Shown here: piece after piece, positions 11,500 to 20,283 of the stretch
Position numbering within the stretch: position 1 is the first letter of the stretch
How the letters are laid out: each line of letters begins with the position of its first letter
NCBI RefSeq assembly: GCF_038051945.1
Contig: NZ_CP150302.1
Location: 558,001 to 622,000 of the forward strand
Length of the DNA: 64,000 nucleotides
Reading direction: 5' to 3'
DNA from: Paenibacillus sp. FSL H3-0469
Lineage (GTDB): Bacteria; Bacillota; Bacilli; Paenibacillales; Paenibacillaceae
Notes under the pieces: model-generated
The model's input: only the letters and a program-made list of their open reading frames with translations
The model's database searches: none
What the model was told of the DNA's origin: nothing
Translations under genes and position numbers: made by a program

Positions 11500-12756
11500 A
11501 TGGCAGATGAAGGATGCAATCAGACCGCTTCCGGAGCTTGCTCACATGCAGAGGGGAACTCCACGACCGCCAGCGGGTTTGCTTCTCACGCTGAGGGCTA
11601 TGAGACAACAGCCAGCGCTTCTGCGGCACATGCGGAAGGTTACCAGACCATTGCATTTTTGGACACGGCCCATGCCGAAGGGAATGGGACACTTGCTACA
11701 GCACCAGCCGCACATGCGGAAGGCTACAAGACCTATGCAATCAGTGACGCTGCCCATGCTGAGGGCGGTTTAACTGTTGCTTCCGCACCTCAATCTCACG
11801 CTGAGGGTGCGCAGACGACTGCTTCGGGTGTGGCTTCACACGCAGAGGGCAATCAGAGCACTGCAAGCGGTGAATACTCCCACGCCGAAGGCTTCTTGAC
11901 TGTAGCTGCTGGTCCTGCAGCTCATGCAGAAGGATTCAACACTCAGGCCAATGGGCTTTCTTCACATGCGGAGGGTGCCTTGACTGAGGCCAATGGAACC
12001 TTTTCCCATGCAGAAGGTTTTTCTTCAGTTGCAGGTGCTCAGAACTCTCATGCTGAAGGTAATTCTACAGTTGTTCATGAAGAACACCCTAATTCACACA
12101 TTATGGGCTCGAATGGTGAGACTGTATTTCCCGATTCTTGGCATTTAGCTAATGGGAATGAAGACACTCTTGGCTTGGCTGCTGTTCTTCAAGGGTCTTC
12201 CGGAAATCTATTCTTACAAGGCACGGTAATGCCTTTAGGTGCCGATTATGCCGAAATGTTTGAGACAGTGGACGGGTTGCCGATCGAGCCGGGCTATTTC
12301 GTAACCACAGAGGGTGAGCAGGTCAGAAAAGCAACTCCGGCAGATCAATACATCCTGGGTGTGGTCAGTGCAAATCCTTCTGTACTTGGCGACTCAAGCC
12401 CTTTGAACTGGACGGGCAAATATGAAAAGGATGAATGGGGCAGGGTTAAATATGAAGATCGGGAAGTGAAAGCGGTAATAGACAGCGAGGGCAAAGTTCT
12501 GGCGCCTGCGTATACTAAGAGCTCGGCTGTTGTCAATCCTGAGTATGTCCCTTCTCAGACGTATGTGCCACGGATTGATCGTCCGGAATGGGTAGCTGTA
12601 GGAACCATGGGCAAGCTTCTTGTCCGGGATGACGGGACCTGCCAGGTGAACGGATATTGTATGCCTGGTGAGAACGGAGTGGCGACTGCTTCAGTCGAAG
12701 GGTACCGGGTTCTTGCGAGAACAGCGCCAGATCAAATTAAAATTTATGTGAAATAA
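11500..12756 (+). CDS. Trimeric beta-helix repeat protein with C-terminal Peptidase_G2 (intramolecular chaperone) domain
   Basis: 418 aa. Residues about 4-195 are thirteen repeats of roughly 14 aa built on (S/A)HAEGxxT, the pattern of YadA-head or haemagglutinin-type trimeric left-handed coils. The C-terminal part (about 245-418; ADYAEMFE, then a G-rich YILGVVS region and KYEKDEWGR) is the Peptidase_G2 domain (PF11962), known from phage neck-appendage and tail-spike proteins, where it assists trimerisation and then cleaves itself off. The predicted cut is just before ADYAEMFE (A248). There is no signal peptide and there are no phage genes around. SD AGGAGG precedes the ATG. Codons between about 11900 and 12250 are richer in T than in the neighbours, which hints at acquisition. 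Role unknown: surface fibre, spore component or phage relic are possible. Confidence 0.75.
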   Translation: MADEGCNQTASGACSHAEGNSTTASGFASHAEGYETTASASAAHAEGYQTIAFLDTAHAEGNGTLATAPAAHAEGYKTYAISDAAHAEGGLTVASAPQSHAEGAQTTASGVASHAEGNQSTASGEYSHAEGFLTVAAGPAAHAEGFNTQANGLSSHAEGALTEANGTFSHAEGFSSVAGAQNSHAEGNSTVVHEEHPNSHIMGSNGETVFPDSWHLANGNEDTLGLAAVLQGSSGNLFLQGTVMPLGADYAEMFETVDGLPIEPGYFVTTEGEQVRKATPADQYILGVVSANPSVLGDSSPLNWTGKYEKDEWGRVKYEDREVKAVIDSEGKVLAPAYTKSSAVVNPEYVPSQTYVPRIDRPEWVAVGTMGKLLVRDDGTCQVNGYCMPGENGVATASVEGYRVLARTAPDQIKIYVK

Positions 12757-12789
12757 ATGGTTCTGCAAACGAGCGCAGTTCAAAAATGT

Positions 12790-12827
12790 AAGGCAGCAAT
12801 TCTCCTGTTACGGAGGTCTGCTGCCTT
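12790..12827. terminator. Bidirectional terminator between the repeat protein and melA
   Basis: AAGGCAGCA...CTCC / GGAG...TGCTGCCTT imperfect stem-loop between convergent genes, with T-rich flanks on both strands. Confidence 0.75.
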
Positions 12828-12862
12828 TGCTATGGAGGTAACCCTAAAATATAGGCTAGAAA

Positions 12863-14161
12863 TTATTGATACTTCGGAAGCCAGTCTCCATGGGCCACGA
12901 TCAGATCATCGCACATGCTGACAATATCGTCCATCGACAGCTCGGCGGCGGTATGCGGGTCCAGCATAGCGGCGTGGTAGATATGGTCTTTTTTGCGAGT
13001 CATAGCGGCTTCTATGGTCAGGAGCTGGGTGTTGATGTTGGTCCGGTTCAGCGCTGCGCACTGCGGTGGCAGATCACCTACGAAGGTTGGCGTTACGCCG
13101 CTTCTGTCCACGAGGCAAGGCACCTCGACGCAGGCTTCACGCGGCAGATTGGTGATCAGCCCTGTGTTCATTACATTGCCGCCGATCTTGAACGGCACGT
13201 CCGTCTCCATGGCTTCCAGGATGTAAGAGGCATACTCATGGGAACGCTCATGCTTCAGATCCTGGTTGTTCACCAGCTCTCCGCGCATCTGCTCCCACTG
13301 CTTGATCTGTTCCACGCAGCGGCGCGGGTATTCGTCCAGCGGAATCTGGAAGCGTTCGATCAGCTCCGGGTAGTTCCGCTTGATGAAGTATGGATGGTAC
13401 TCGGCGTTATGCTCGGAGGACTCGGTAATGTAATAGCCGAATTTCAGCATCATCTCATAGCGGACCATGTCGTAGTGAGGCTCGAGCTGCTTCTCGGCCG
13501 CACGCCGTTTGATCTCCGGGTACAGGTCCTCGCCGTCTTTGGTGACTTCAAGCAGCCAGGCCATGTGGTTGATGCCGGCGATTTTGGCTTGAACACCGGT
13601 CTTATCGATGCCGAGGTGATCGAACAATCCAGGAATACACTGCTGTACACTGTGGCACAGGCCGATGGTATTCACGCCGCCGTAGGTATTCATGACATTT
13701 GTTAGAACGGCCATCGGGTTCGTATAATTCAGGAACAGCGCATCCGGGCACACCTCACGGATATCCGCTGCAAAATCCAGCATAACCGGAATGGTACGCA
13801 GATTGCGGAAGATGCCGCCAATGCCTACCGTGTCAGCGATTGTCTGGCGCAGGCCGTATTTCTTCGGAATCTCAAAATCGGTAATCGTACAAGGATCATA
13901 TCCGCCAACCTGAATGGCATTCACTACATATTTGGCACCGCGCAGCGCTTCCTTGCGGTCAGTATACGTATGGACGGTACAAGTGCTGCCGCTGCTTTTC
14001 TTCAGATTCTGAAGCATGCTGGCAGAGTCATTCAGACGCTGGAGATCGATATCATATAGGGCAAGCTCGAAGCCCTGCAGAGCGGGCGTAGCCATGATAT
14101 CTCCGAGGACGTTTTTGGCGAATACTGTACTTCCGGCACCGATAAATGTAACTTTAGACAT
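12863..14161 (-). CDS. melA: GH4 alpha-galactosidase (NAD- and Mn-dependent)
   Basis: 432-aa cytosolic enzyme that hydrolyses alpha-galactosides such as melibiose by the GH4 oxidation-elimination mechanism. An N-terminal Rossmann motif (FIGAGSTVFAKN, residues about 5-16), YTNPMAV, the metal-site region GLCHSVQ and GINHMAWL are typical of GH4 alpha-galactosidases; other GH4 branches (6-phospho-glycosidases, alpha-glucosidases) differ around the Cys-His motif. Length is normal for the family. A GGAGG site lies upstream of the start on the minus strand. It is divergent from an AraC regulator whose start is 180 bp away, and it converges on a shared terminator with the preceding gene. The AraC protein is the likely regulator. 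Confidence 0.88.
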   Translation of the reverse strand: MSKVTFIGAGSTVFAKNVLGDIMATPALQGFELALYDIDLQRLNDSASMLQNLKKSSGSTCTVHTYTDRKEALRGAKYVVNAIQVGGYDPCTITDFEIPKKYGLRQTIADTVGIGGIFRNLRTIPVMLDFAADIREVCPDALFLNYTNPMAVLTNVMNTYGGVNTIGLCHSVQQCIPGLFDHLGIDKTGVQAKIAGINHMAWLLEVTKDGEDLYPEIKRRAAEKQLEPHYDMVRYEMMLKFGYYITESSEHNAEYHPYFIKRNYPELIERFQIPLDEYPRRCVEQIKQWEQMRGELVNNQDLKHERSHEYASYILEAMETDVPFKIGGNVMNTGLITNLPREACVEVPCLVDRSGVTPTFVGDLPPQCAALNRTNINTQLLTIEAAMTRKKDHIYHAAMLDPHTAAELSMDDIVSMCDDLIVAHGDWLPKYQ

Positions 14162-14270
14162 AAGTGATTAGCCTCCTGTAAGATGCGTAACAAGCCTTCC
14201 GTCATACGGCCGCTTGCCGAAGAGTTTGACGGAAATGTGCTGGAACAGAAGCTTTTTACGCTAATTTCTA

Positions 14271-14285
14271 CTATAATCACTATAG
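14271..14285 (+). promoter_or_regulatory. Promoter/operator region between melA and araC-type regulator
   Basis: CTATA-ATCAC-TATAG inverted repeat overlapping a TATAAT box on the plus strand, 58-72 bp before the regulator start. Candidate -10 of the regulator and possible self-operator. Confidence 0.35.
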
Positions 14286-14342
14286 AATAGAACCGCTGCG
14301 CGGGCTATGGAGAAAGACAAGATACATATGGAGGAATGTTGC

Positions 14343-15206
14343 ATGGACCCGGAGCATTATGAATTCACCCTGGGCATCAACCTGAAGCCGGAGGAGCAGG
14401 AGCTGTCCGTGCTTTTCAGCGGGGAAGGGAAGCCGCATCCCGGCCACACTGTCGGGCCGTCTGTACATGATTTTTACCTGATCCATACCGTTCTGGAGGG
14501 CCGGGGACGGTTCGAGAGCGACACATTCTCGGCGGAGTGCAACGCAGGAGACACTTTCGTGATAATTCCCGGAATGTTATTCAGCTATAAGGCGGATACG
14601 GACATCCCGTGGCATTATGCGTGGGTCGCCTTGCAGGGCATCGGCGTGCTGGATCAGCTCCGGGCGGTCGGCATTACAAGGGAGCGGCCCTTCGCACGTT
14701 CGGATATGGTCCCGGAGCTGCATCACCTTTATACCGGTATCCGGCAATCTTTCAAGCAATCCGCATATCCAAGGCTGGAGAGCCTGGAAGCTTCCGGCTG
14801 GGTGCGGCTGCTTCTTCACCGGATCGGGCGGGACAATCTGGGCGAATTGCCGCCGCACCCGACCGAAATGCCCGAGATGATAGACCGGCAGATTGACCAG
14901 GCGATCCGCTGGATTACGCTGCAATTCCACCAGCAGCTCAGCATTGATCACATCGCGTCTTCGCTCGGCTATCACAGGGTTCATCTGTCTAAGGCCTTCA
15001 AGCAGCGGACCGGAATGTCACCGAAGCAATATCTGCTCAAAGTGAGGATGGACAAGGCCAAAGAGCTGCTCGCAAGCACGCTGACCATCGAACAGGTGGC
15101 CTCCTCGGTCGGCTTTAATGATGCCCTGTATTTCTCCAAGCAATTCCGCAAAGTTGCGGGGATGCCGCCGAGTGAATACCGGGCCGGACTTAGAAACGGA
15201 AATTAG
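14343..15206 (+). CDS. AraC family transcriptional regulator of the melA region
   Basis: 287 aa. An N-terminal cupin-like effector domain (HTVGPSVHDFYLIHTVLEGRGRF region) is followed by a C-terminal double helix-turn-helix of AraC type (about 185-285; IDHIASSLGYHRVHLSKAFK and IEQVASSVGFNDALYFSKQF with the PSEYR end). The start at 14343 has GGAGG 8 nt upstream; the longer frame from 14307 does not. Being divergent from the GH4 alpha-galactosidase gene, it is most likely its activator, as MsmR/RafR-type AraC proteins are for alpha-galactosides. That pairing is inference; the family is clear. Confidence 0.85.
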   Translation: MDPEHYEFTLGINLKPEEQELSVLFSGEGKPHPGHTVGPSVHDFYLIHTVLEGRGRFESDTFSAECNAGDTFVIIPGMLFSYKADTDIPWHYAWVALQGIGVLDQLRAVGITRERPFARSDMVPELHHLYTGIRQSFKQSAYPRLESLEASGWVRLLLHRIGRDNLGELPPHPTEMPEMIDRQIDQAIRWITLQFHQQLSIDHIASSLGYHRVHLSKAFKQRTGMSPKQYLLKVRMDKAKELLASTLTIEQVASSVGFNDALYFSKQFRKVAGMPPSEYRAGLRNGN

Positions 15207-15233
15207 TATGAGACCAACCAAGAGGGAGAAAAA

Positions 15234-15989
15234 ATGATGATGAAGCCGCAAGTACAAAGAATCCGCGATCTCACATTGGTGCGCAGAGGAGAGGGCCGCT
15301 TGCTGGTTATCGGCTGTGATTCCAGCGCCAGCATCGGGAATAAGCCGATGGATGCGGTGCAGACCCCACCTGCTGTTGCAGGATATTATGCTGCCAGAGT
15401 TGCAGTAATGGAGGTGCTCTCTGTGGGGGCGGAGATCTTAACGGTCATCGATACCCTGGCGGTAGAGAAGGAGCCTACAGGGAATGAGATTATCCGGGGC
15501 ATTCACAAGCTGCTTGCGGAAGCCGGATTAACTGCCGCCCATGTGAACGGCAGCACCGAGGATAATTTTGTGACCTGCCAGACAGGTATAGGAATCACTG
15601 TAATCGGGGAAGCGGATGAGACGCAGTTGAAGGTGGGGCGTTCACAGGGCGGAGACTGTATCGTGATGCTGGGCGAACCGCTGGTCGGAAACTCTGTTCT
15701 GGAGCAGGAAGCAAGCTTGTGTACCATCCGGCAGCTTCAGCTGCTCGCAGCTGCGCCGGAGGTCCATGATATTCACCCGGTCGGCTCTAAGGGAGCAGGG
15801 TATGAGGCGGAGCTGCTCGCGGAGCTGAACGGCAGCGGCTTCCGGCCGGTGCCTGGAATAGCAGATAAGCTACAGGCATCCGGGGGGCCGGCGACAGCGG
15901 TGATTTTTGCGGCAGAGGAACGTAGGATTAGAGAACTTCAGTCCAGAATAGGCGGCAAAATGGAGATTATCGGTTATTTGCAGGATTGA
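15234..15989 (+). CDS. AIR synthase-related (PurM superfamily) ATP-binding protein, possible alpha-ribazole kinase-like
   Basis: 251 aa. An N-terminal glycine/aspartate region (LLVIGCDSSASIGNKP) and a long alpha/beta core resemble the ATP-binding half of PurM/SelD/ThiL/HypE proteins, but the protein is shorter than those enzymes. In Listeria and Geobacillus a PurM-like protein of about this size, CblS, phosphorylates alpha-ribazole for cobamide salvage, so that role is one possibility. No cobamide gene is adjacent to support it. It starts 27 bp after the AraC regulator with its own SD (GAGGG), so it may ride on that transcript. The superfamily is fairly sure; the substrate is unknown. Confidence 0.5.
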   Translation: MMMKPQVQRIRDLTLVRRGEGRLLVIGCDSSASIGNKPMDAVQTPPAVAGYYAARVAVMEVLSVGAEILTVIDTLAVEKEPTGNEIIRGIHKLLAEAGLTAAHVNGSTEDNFVTCQTGIGITVIGEADETQLKVGRSQGGDCIVMLGEPLVGNSVLEQEASLCTIRQLQLLAAAPEVHDIHPVGSKGAGYEAELLAELNGSGFRPVPGIADKLQASGGPATAVIFAAEERRIRELQSRIGGKMEIIGYLQD

Positions 15990-16060
15990 CCGGCCTGCGG
16001 AAGGTGAATACCGGTGCGAACAAGGCGGCTTTGATTAAGCCACCTCTGCCTTGCCGGCAA

Positions 16061-16250
16061 ATAAATGGATAAACGTATCTTAATTTCCCGCTTTCCGAGG
16101 AATGTCCTGAAACAAGTGGAAAAACAGCAACTGCTGCTCACGGATTGGGCCGTTTGGGGTAACGTGTAAGTATTTAAGTGCCGTTTTTCCAATTGGTTCT
16201 CCAGCGTGGCCCATACGTTCCTCAGCAAGTGGAGAAAATCCAACTAAATG
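16061..16250 (+). repeat. MITE-like dispersed element, copy A
   Basis: About 190 bp, beginning ATGGATAAACGTATCTTAAT and ending GTGGAGAAAATCCAACTAA. Related full-length copies lie at 29331-29516 (opposite strand) and 63771-63955. The best block (16111-16146) matches copy B at 35 of 36 positions. The ends form a short inverted pair (TTGGAT-like), and internal GTGGAAAAA / TTTTTCCA blocks can pair. No transposase gene is present. Confidence 0.75.
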
Positions 16251-16433
16251 CGCTCCAGCAAACGTACATATCTCAGTTTCATCCTCTATCCAAGCGCAAC
16301 CTTCACTGCCAGCCCCTTGCAGACTGCGGGGTGGTGTGAGCTGGATGTACAATTCTTCTATTAAGTGTTCAATCAGCATAAGCCACAAAGCGCAGGAATT
16401 GACATCATTAAAATTTGAAGTTATTATAGACAC
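16080..16433 (-). CDS. Doubtful small ORF overlapping the dispersed repeat
   Basis: 117-codon reading frame with a GTG start and a fair upstream AAGGA site. The first 55 or so residues (ALWLMLIEHLIEELYIQL and following) look protein-like, but the last half runs through the MITE-like element, so at best this is a short gene fused to or truncated by the repeat. I recognise no family. The rest of this 690-bp gap holds a 30-bp motif duplicated 40 bp apart and the leader of the next gene. Confidence 0.2.
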   Translation of the reverse strand: MSIITSNFNDVNSCALWLMLIEHLIEELYIQLTPPRSLQGAGSEGCAWIEDETEICTFAGAHLVGFSPLAEERMGHAGEPIGKTALKYLHVTPNGPIREQQLLFFHLFQDIPRKAGN

Positions 16434-16460
16434 GTATTGTCCTTAATCAAGGCAATCCAG

Positions 16461-16530
16461 ATTGCGTGATGCAGATGTGCATCACAGATTAGCGTTACAG
16501 ATTGGATGATGCAGATGTGCATTACAGAAT
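16461..16530. repeat. Two 30-bp direct copies, 40-bp period, palindromic core
   Basis: Both copies contain TGATGCAGATGTGCAT followed by (C/T)ACAGA, and the core GATGCA-GATG-TGCATC is an inverted repeat. They start at 16461 and 16501. Possible paired operator or intergenic repeat upstream of the flavin oxidoreductase. Confidence 0.5.
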
Positions 16531-16684
16531 GTGCAATATAGATCTGCGACACATGTGAGCGATGGTGATGCGTGTCTAATTTTTTGAGATAATTACAGAC
16601 TACAGAAGTCTCTAATATCCGCGAAAACTGCCCGCTGTCATACATCTCCCCCCAACACCCACCATACACAAGGAGGAATTACAA

Positions 16685-17629
16685 ATGAAGAACCTGGAGA
16701 ATATCGATGCCGCAAATGAAGTTGCGGATGTAGTCATTATCGGAGGAGGGCCTGCCGGGCTTAATGCTGCGCTGATGCTGGGCCGGGCACGCAAACAGAC
16801 GATGGTTATTGATGCCGGGCGTCCGCGTAATGCGGTCACCCGGGAGGCGCATGGTTTCCTGACCCGGGACGGAATTGCTCCGTTTGAACTCCGGCGGATT
16901 GCCATAGAACAGCTTGGGGCTTATCCGTCTGTCTCACACGTTGAAGATACAGTTGTGTCCATTACCGGGGAGGACGGGGCCTTCCTGCTGCAGACAGCTT
17001 CAGGGCTTAAGATCACCAGCAAGAAGCTGCTGTTTGCCGCAGGCATGAAGGACCGCAGGCTGGACATTCCGGGGCTTGCCGAGGTCTATGGGAAAAGCGC
17101 CTTTGTCTGCCCGTACTGCGATGGCTGGGAATTAAGAGATCAGCCCCTGGTTGTCATCAGCAGGGGGGCTGCACTCATGCATCTGGCGCCGCTGTTATAC
17201 GGTTGGACGAAGCAGTTCGCGGTCTGCACGAATGGCCCTGATGAGCTCACAGAAGCGGAACGCGAAGAATTGCGCACTCATGATATCCCGTTATTCGATG
17301 CTCCGATTCGCGAGATTTCTTCCAGTGAGGGCATGGTTAACCATGTGAAGCTTAAGGATGGAACAGAGATTCCGTGTACCGGCATCTTCTTCAAGCCCGA
17401 GCTGGCTCCGGGAACGGATCTGCCAGAGTCCCTGGGCTGCCGGATAACCGAGATGGGCGTCCTTGAAGTTAACGAGTTCGCTCAGACCAGCGTGCCCGGG
17501 ATCTACGCCGCCGGAGATGCCGCTACCATGATGCATCAGTCTATTGCCGCTGCCGCATCAGGGGCACTGGCCGCTGCTGCACTGAACGGTGAGCTGAACC
17601 GGGCAGCCTGGAAGGCCGGGCTTGCATAA
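16685..17629 (+). CDS. NAD(P)/FAD-dependent oxidoreductase, thioredoxin reductase-like
   Basis: 314-aa flavoprotein of the low-molecular-weight thioredoxin reductase fold. It has FAD motif VVIIGGGPAGLNAAL (residues about 17-31), redox motif CPYCDG in place of the usual CATCDG, and the second FAD motif GIYAAGDAA. The NADPH-binding region (VVISRGAALMHLAP) lacks the full GxGxxA signature, which suggests altered pyridine nucleotide use, as in ferredoxin- or substrate-linked members. The CPYCDG variant is frequent in stand-alone Firmicute homologues whose partner is unknown. AAGGAGG precedes the ATG. It is monocistronic between an intergenic repeat zone and the gerA operon. Membership in the fold is sure; function as the main TrxB is unlikely. 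Confidence 0.8.
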   Translation: MKNLENIDAANEVADVVIIGGGPAGLNAALMLGRARKQTMVIDAGRPRNAVTREAHGFLTRDGIAPFELRRIAIEQLGAYPSVSHVEDTVVSITGEDGAFLLQTASGLKITSKKLLFAAGMKDRRLDIPGLAEVYGKSAFVCPYCDGWELRDQPLVVISRGAALMHLAPLLYGWTKQFAVCTNGPDELTEAEREELRTHDIPLFDAPIREISSSEGMVNHVKLKDGTEIPCTGIFFKPELAPGTDLPESLGCRITEMGVLEVNEFAQTSVPGIYAAGDAATMMHQSIAAAASGALAAAALNGELNRAAWKAGLA

Positions 17630-17702
17630 TTTTTCCCCCAATAGCACAGGATAACATTACTATGAAACTGGAATTCAAGGCATAGAGCAGGGGGGAGTAC
17701 AC

Positions 17703-19127
17703 ATGAATGCAGCAACGGATAAGGAACAGCATATCCTGTTAACTCGGCGGTTGGCAGAGAACGAGCAGGTCCTGCGCGATGCTTTTGCGGGCTGTGATGA
17801 TATTGTGTTCCATTCGTTTCAGACCATTAATCGTACTTCCGCACTCTGTGTCTACTGTTCCGGACTCTGTAATACTGAGCGGCTGGAGCAGCAGGTGCTG
17901 GCTCCGCTGGAGCAGGCCGGTCTGGAGATTGAACCGGCAGAAGCGTTACCTGCCCAGCTTCCGGTCTCCTCGATTAACCGGATCGAGACAGCAGAGCAGG
18001 CCATTGAAGCTGTTCTGGACGGCGAAGCTGTGCTGCTGCTGGAAGGACAGGCTTCAGGTACAGGTTATCCGCTATATAAGGTGCCTACACGGACCCCGGA
18101 AGAACCGGCAGCAGAGTCCACTGTACGCGGAGCCCGTGACGGATTTACCGAAACCCTCGCCTCGAATCAGTCTCTGCTGCGTATGCGGCTGAAGACGCCT
18201 TCGCTCAAGCTGCACACCAAGAAAATCGGGGAGTACAGCCACACGAATGTGATCCTTGCCTATGTAGAAGGCATTATTCAGCCGGAACTGGTCAATGAAG
18301 TCAATAAACGGCTGAGCCGCCTGAATATCAAAGATGTGCTGGAGAGCCAGTATATCGAGCAGGGCATCATTGACCAGCCCTTTTCGCCGTTTCCGCAGAT
18401 GATTGCCACCGAGCGCCCGGATGTGGTGGTCTCCAATCTGCTGGAGGGCCGGTTTGCACTCTTAATTGACGGGACTCCCTTCAGTCTGATTGCCCCGGTT
18501 AACATGTTCTCCATGCTGCAATCCCCTGAAGATTACTACGAGAACATTTACATGAGTATTTTTGTCCGCTGGCTCAGATATATCTTCTATGCCTTATCGC
18601 TCCTGCTCCCCTCAGCTTATGTAGCCATCACTACCTTCCATCAGGAGATGATCCCCACCGTGCTGCTGCTGAGTATCGCGCGGGCGAGAGAAGAGATCCC
18701 TTTTCCGGCCCTGGTGGAAGCCCTTATTATGGAGATCGCCTTCGAGGCGCTGCGGGAGGCCGGCGTCCGGCTGCCTAAGCAGATTGGTTCTGCTGTCAGC
18801 ATCGTGGGCGCGCTAATTATAGGCCAAGCTGCTACCACTGCGGGAATTGTCTCTGCGCCAATGATTATTATCGTGGCGATTACGGGCATCGCTTCCTTCA
18901 TGGTTCCGCGTTATTCAGCCAGTATCGCGACCCGGCTGCTGCGCTTCCCCATGATGGTTCTGGCAGGCACGCTGGGGCTGATCGGCGTTATGCTGGGCAT
19001 CATCCTGGTGGTCATTCATCTCAGCAGTCTGCGTTCGTTCGGCAGGCCCTATCTGTCACCGGCAGCTCCGACGTTCAGCAAGGGCTTGAAGGATGTATTG
19101 TGGATCTCCCAGCCGCGGAGCAAATGA
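17703..19127 (+). CDS. gerAA: Spore germination receptor A subunit
   Basis: 474-aa GerA-family protein: a soluble N-terminal domain (about 1-280) that takes part in nutrient sensing, then several transmembrane helices (about 285-455; YIFYALSLLLPSAYVAITTF and further segments). FSPFPQMIATERPDVV and the IPFPALVEALIMEI stretch are characteristic. It sits in the inner spore membrane with the B and C subunits and triggers germination. First gene of a four-gene operon; a GGGGGGAG ribosome site precedes the ATG. Such operons are usually read by sigma-G late in the forespore, but I could not locate a convincing sigma-G promoter in the 70-bp gap upstream. The germinant cannot be predicted. Confidence 0.9.
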   Translation: MNAATDKEQHILLTRRLAENEQVLRDAFAGCDDIVFHSFQTINRTSALCVYCSGLCNTERLEQQVLAPLEQAGLEIEPAEALPAQLPVSSINRIETAEQAIEAVLDGEAVLLLEGQASGTGYPLYKVPTRTPEEPAAESTVRGARDGFTETLASNQSLLRMRLKTPSLKLHTKKIGEYSHTNVILAYVEGIIQPELVNEVNKRLSRLNIKDVLESQYIEQGIIDQPFSPFPQMIATERPDVVVSNLLEGRFALLIDGTPFSLIAPVNMFSMLQSPEDYYENIYMSIFVRWLRYIFYALSLLLPSAYVAITTFHQEMIPTVLLLSIARAREEIPFPALVEALIMEIAFEALREAGVRLPKQIGSAVSIVGALIIGQAATTAGIVSAPMIIIVAITGIASFMVPRYSASIATRLLRFPMMVLAGTLGLIGVMLGIILVVIHLSSLRSFGRPYLSPAAPTFSKGLKDVLWISQPRSK

Positions 19128-19161
19128 CGGCAACCGGACTTCACCAGAGAAGAGGATACTT

Positions 19162-20265
19162 ATGTTGACTGACAAAGGGAAAATATCGGTTACCCAGTTG
19201 GCCTTCCTGGTCTTTCCGTCCATTCTCGCTACAGCTATTCTGTCTGTCCCCGGGATCACCATGCATTATGCGGGACATGATATGTGGCTATCGCCCATCC
19301 TGGGCTCGCTGGTTGGAGTAACGGTCATTGGGATCTCGCTTGGACTTAACCGGCTTTATCCCGGAAAGACCATTATGCAGTCCAGTCTGTTAATCGCCGG
19401 GTGGCTGCCGGGCAAGCTCATCGGGCTGGGTTTTCTGCTCTATCTCCCCCATCTGAACGGTCTGATTATCCTGGAGTATGGCGAGTTTATTCTGAATAAT
19501 GCGCTTCCTAAGACTCCGCTGCTTGTTATTATAAGCTCCATGGTTATCGTCTGTGCGATCAATGTCAGGCTGGGGATTGAGGTGGTCAGCCGAACCGCGC
19601 AGGTGTTCGTTACACTGCTGGTGGTGATGCTCTGCCTAATCTTTGTCCTTCTGACCGGGGAGCTACGGCCTGCGGAGCTGCTTCCGTTCATGGAGAACGG
19701 ATTCGTGCCCATTGTCAAAGGCGCTGTGGCTCCGTCTGCATGGTTCAGTGAATATATTGTGCTGGCCTTTCTGCTGCCCTATGTCAACAGTAAGAAACAC
19801 CTTACCCGGACAATGCTTGTCTCACTTGTGGTCACAACTGCGGCGATGAGTCTTACCAATTTGTTCTGCTTGCTGCTGATGGGGGATTTGACGGACAGCT
19901 TTGCTTATCCGGTGATGATTGCTGCCCGTTACATTACCATTGCCGATTTCCTGCAGCATATCGAGGCTCTGATCATTGCGATCTGGATCTTCGGGATTTT
20001 TGTCAAAATCTCTGTCTTTCTCTACATCTTCGCCGCTTCGGCCGCAGAATGGTTCGGACTGGACGATTATAAACCGCTGGTGATTCCGCTGGCTTTCTTA
20101 AGTATTGTGTTCTCGTATTGGGTAGTGTCCGGTGCCTCAGGGGTCGCTGCGCTGGTGAGTGCTTCAGCGAATATATATACCATGCTGTTCCTGGTCGGGC
20201 TTCCTGCCGCAGTCTATGGACTGGCCCTGCTGAAGAGGGGGCTGAAGCGGCAGAACAAAGGATGA
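19162..20265 (+). CDS. gerAB: Spore germination receptor B subunit (GerAB/YndE-type transporter-like)
   Basis: 367-aa integral membrane protein of the amino acid-polyamine-organocation superfamily, with about ten hydrophobic segments starting at VTQLAFLVFPSILATAILSV. The B subunit is thought to bind the small-molecule germinant. The start at 19162 is chosen because the protein then begins MLTDKGKISVTQ, as in relatives, and has an AGAGG site; the longer frame from 19093 would overlap gerAA in another phase. Second gene of the ger operon, 34 bp after gerAA. Confidence 0.9.
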   Translation: MLTDKGKISVTQLAFLVFPSILATAILSVPGITMHYAGHDMWLSPILGSLVGVTVIGISLGLNRLYPGKTIMQSSLLIAGWLPGKLIGLGFLLYLPHLNGLIILEYGEFILNNALPKTPLLVIISSMVIVCAINVRLGIEVVSRTAQVFVTLLVVMLCLIFVLLTGELRPAELLPFMENGFVPIVKGAVAPSAWFSEYIVLAFLLPYVNSKKHLTRTMLVSLVVTTAAMSLTNLFCLLLMGDLTDSFAYPVMIAARYITIADFLQHIEALIIAIWIFGIFVKISVFLYIFAASAAEWFGLDDYKPLVIPLAFLSIVFSYWVVSGASGVAALVSASANIYTMLFLVGLPAAVYGLALLKRGLKRQNKG

Positions 20266-20283
20266 AGATAAGGAGGGAGGGCT

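Noticed and set aside
11500..12756. Prophage remnant around the Peptidase_G2 protein
   Set aside because: Neighbours are an ABC ATPase and a GH4 enzyme. No integrase, capsid, tail or lysis genes are visible.
12866..13705. 279-codon plus-strand frame opposite melA
   Set aside because: Shadow of the GH4 alpha-galactosidase. No family resemblance.
17630..17702. Sigma-G promoter for the ger operon
   Set aside because: CATTACTA resembles a -10, but no TGAATA-like -35 stands at the right distance, so I do not call it.
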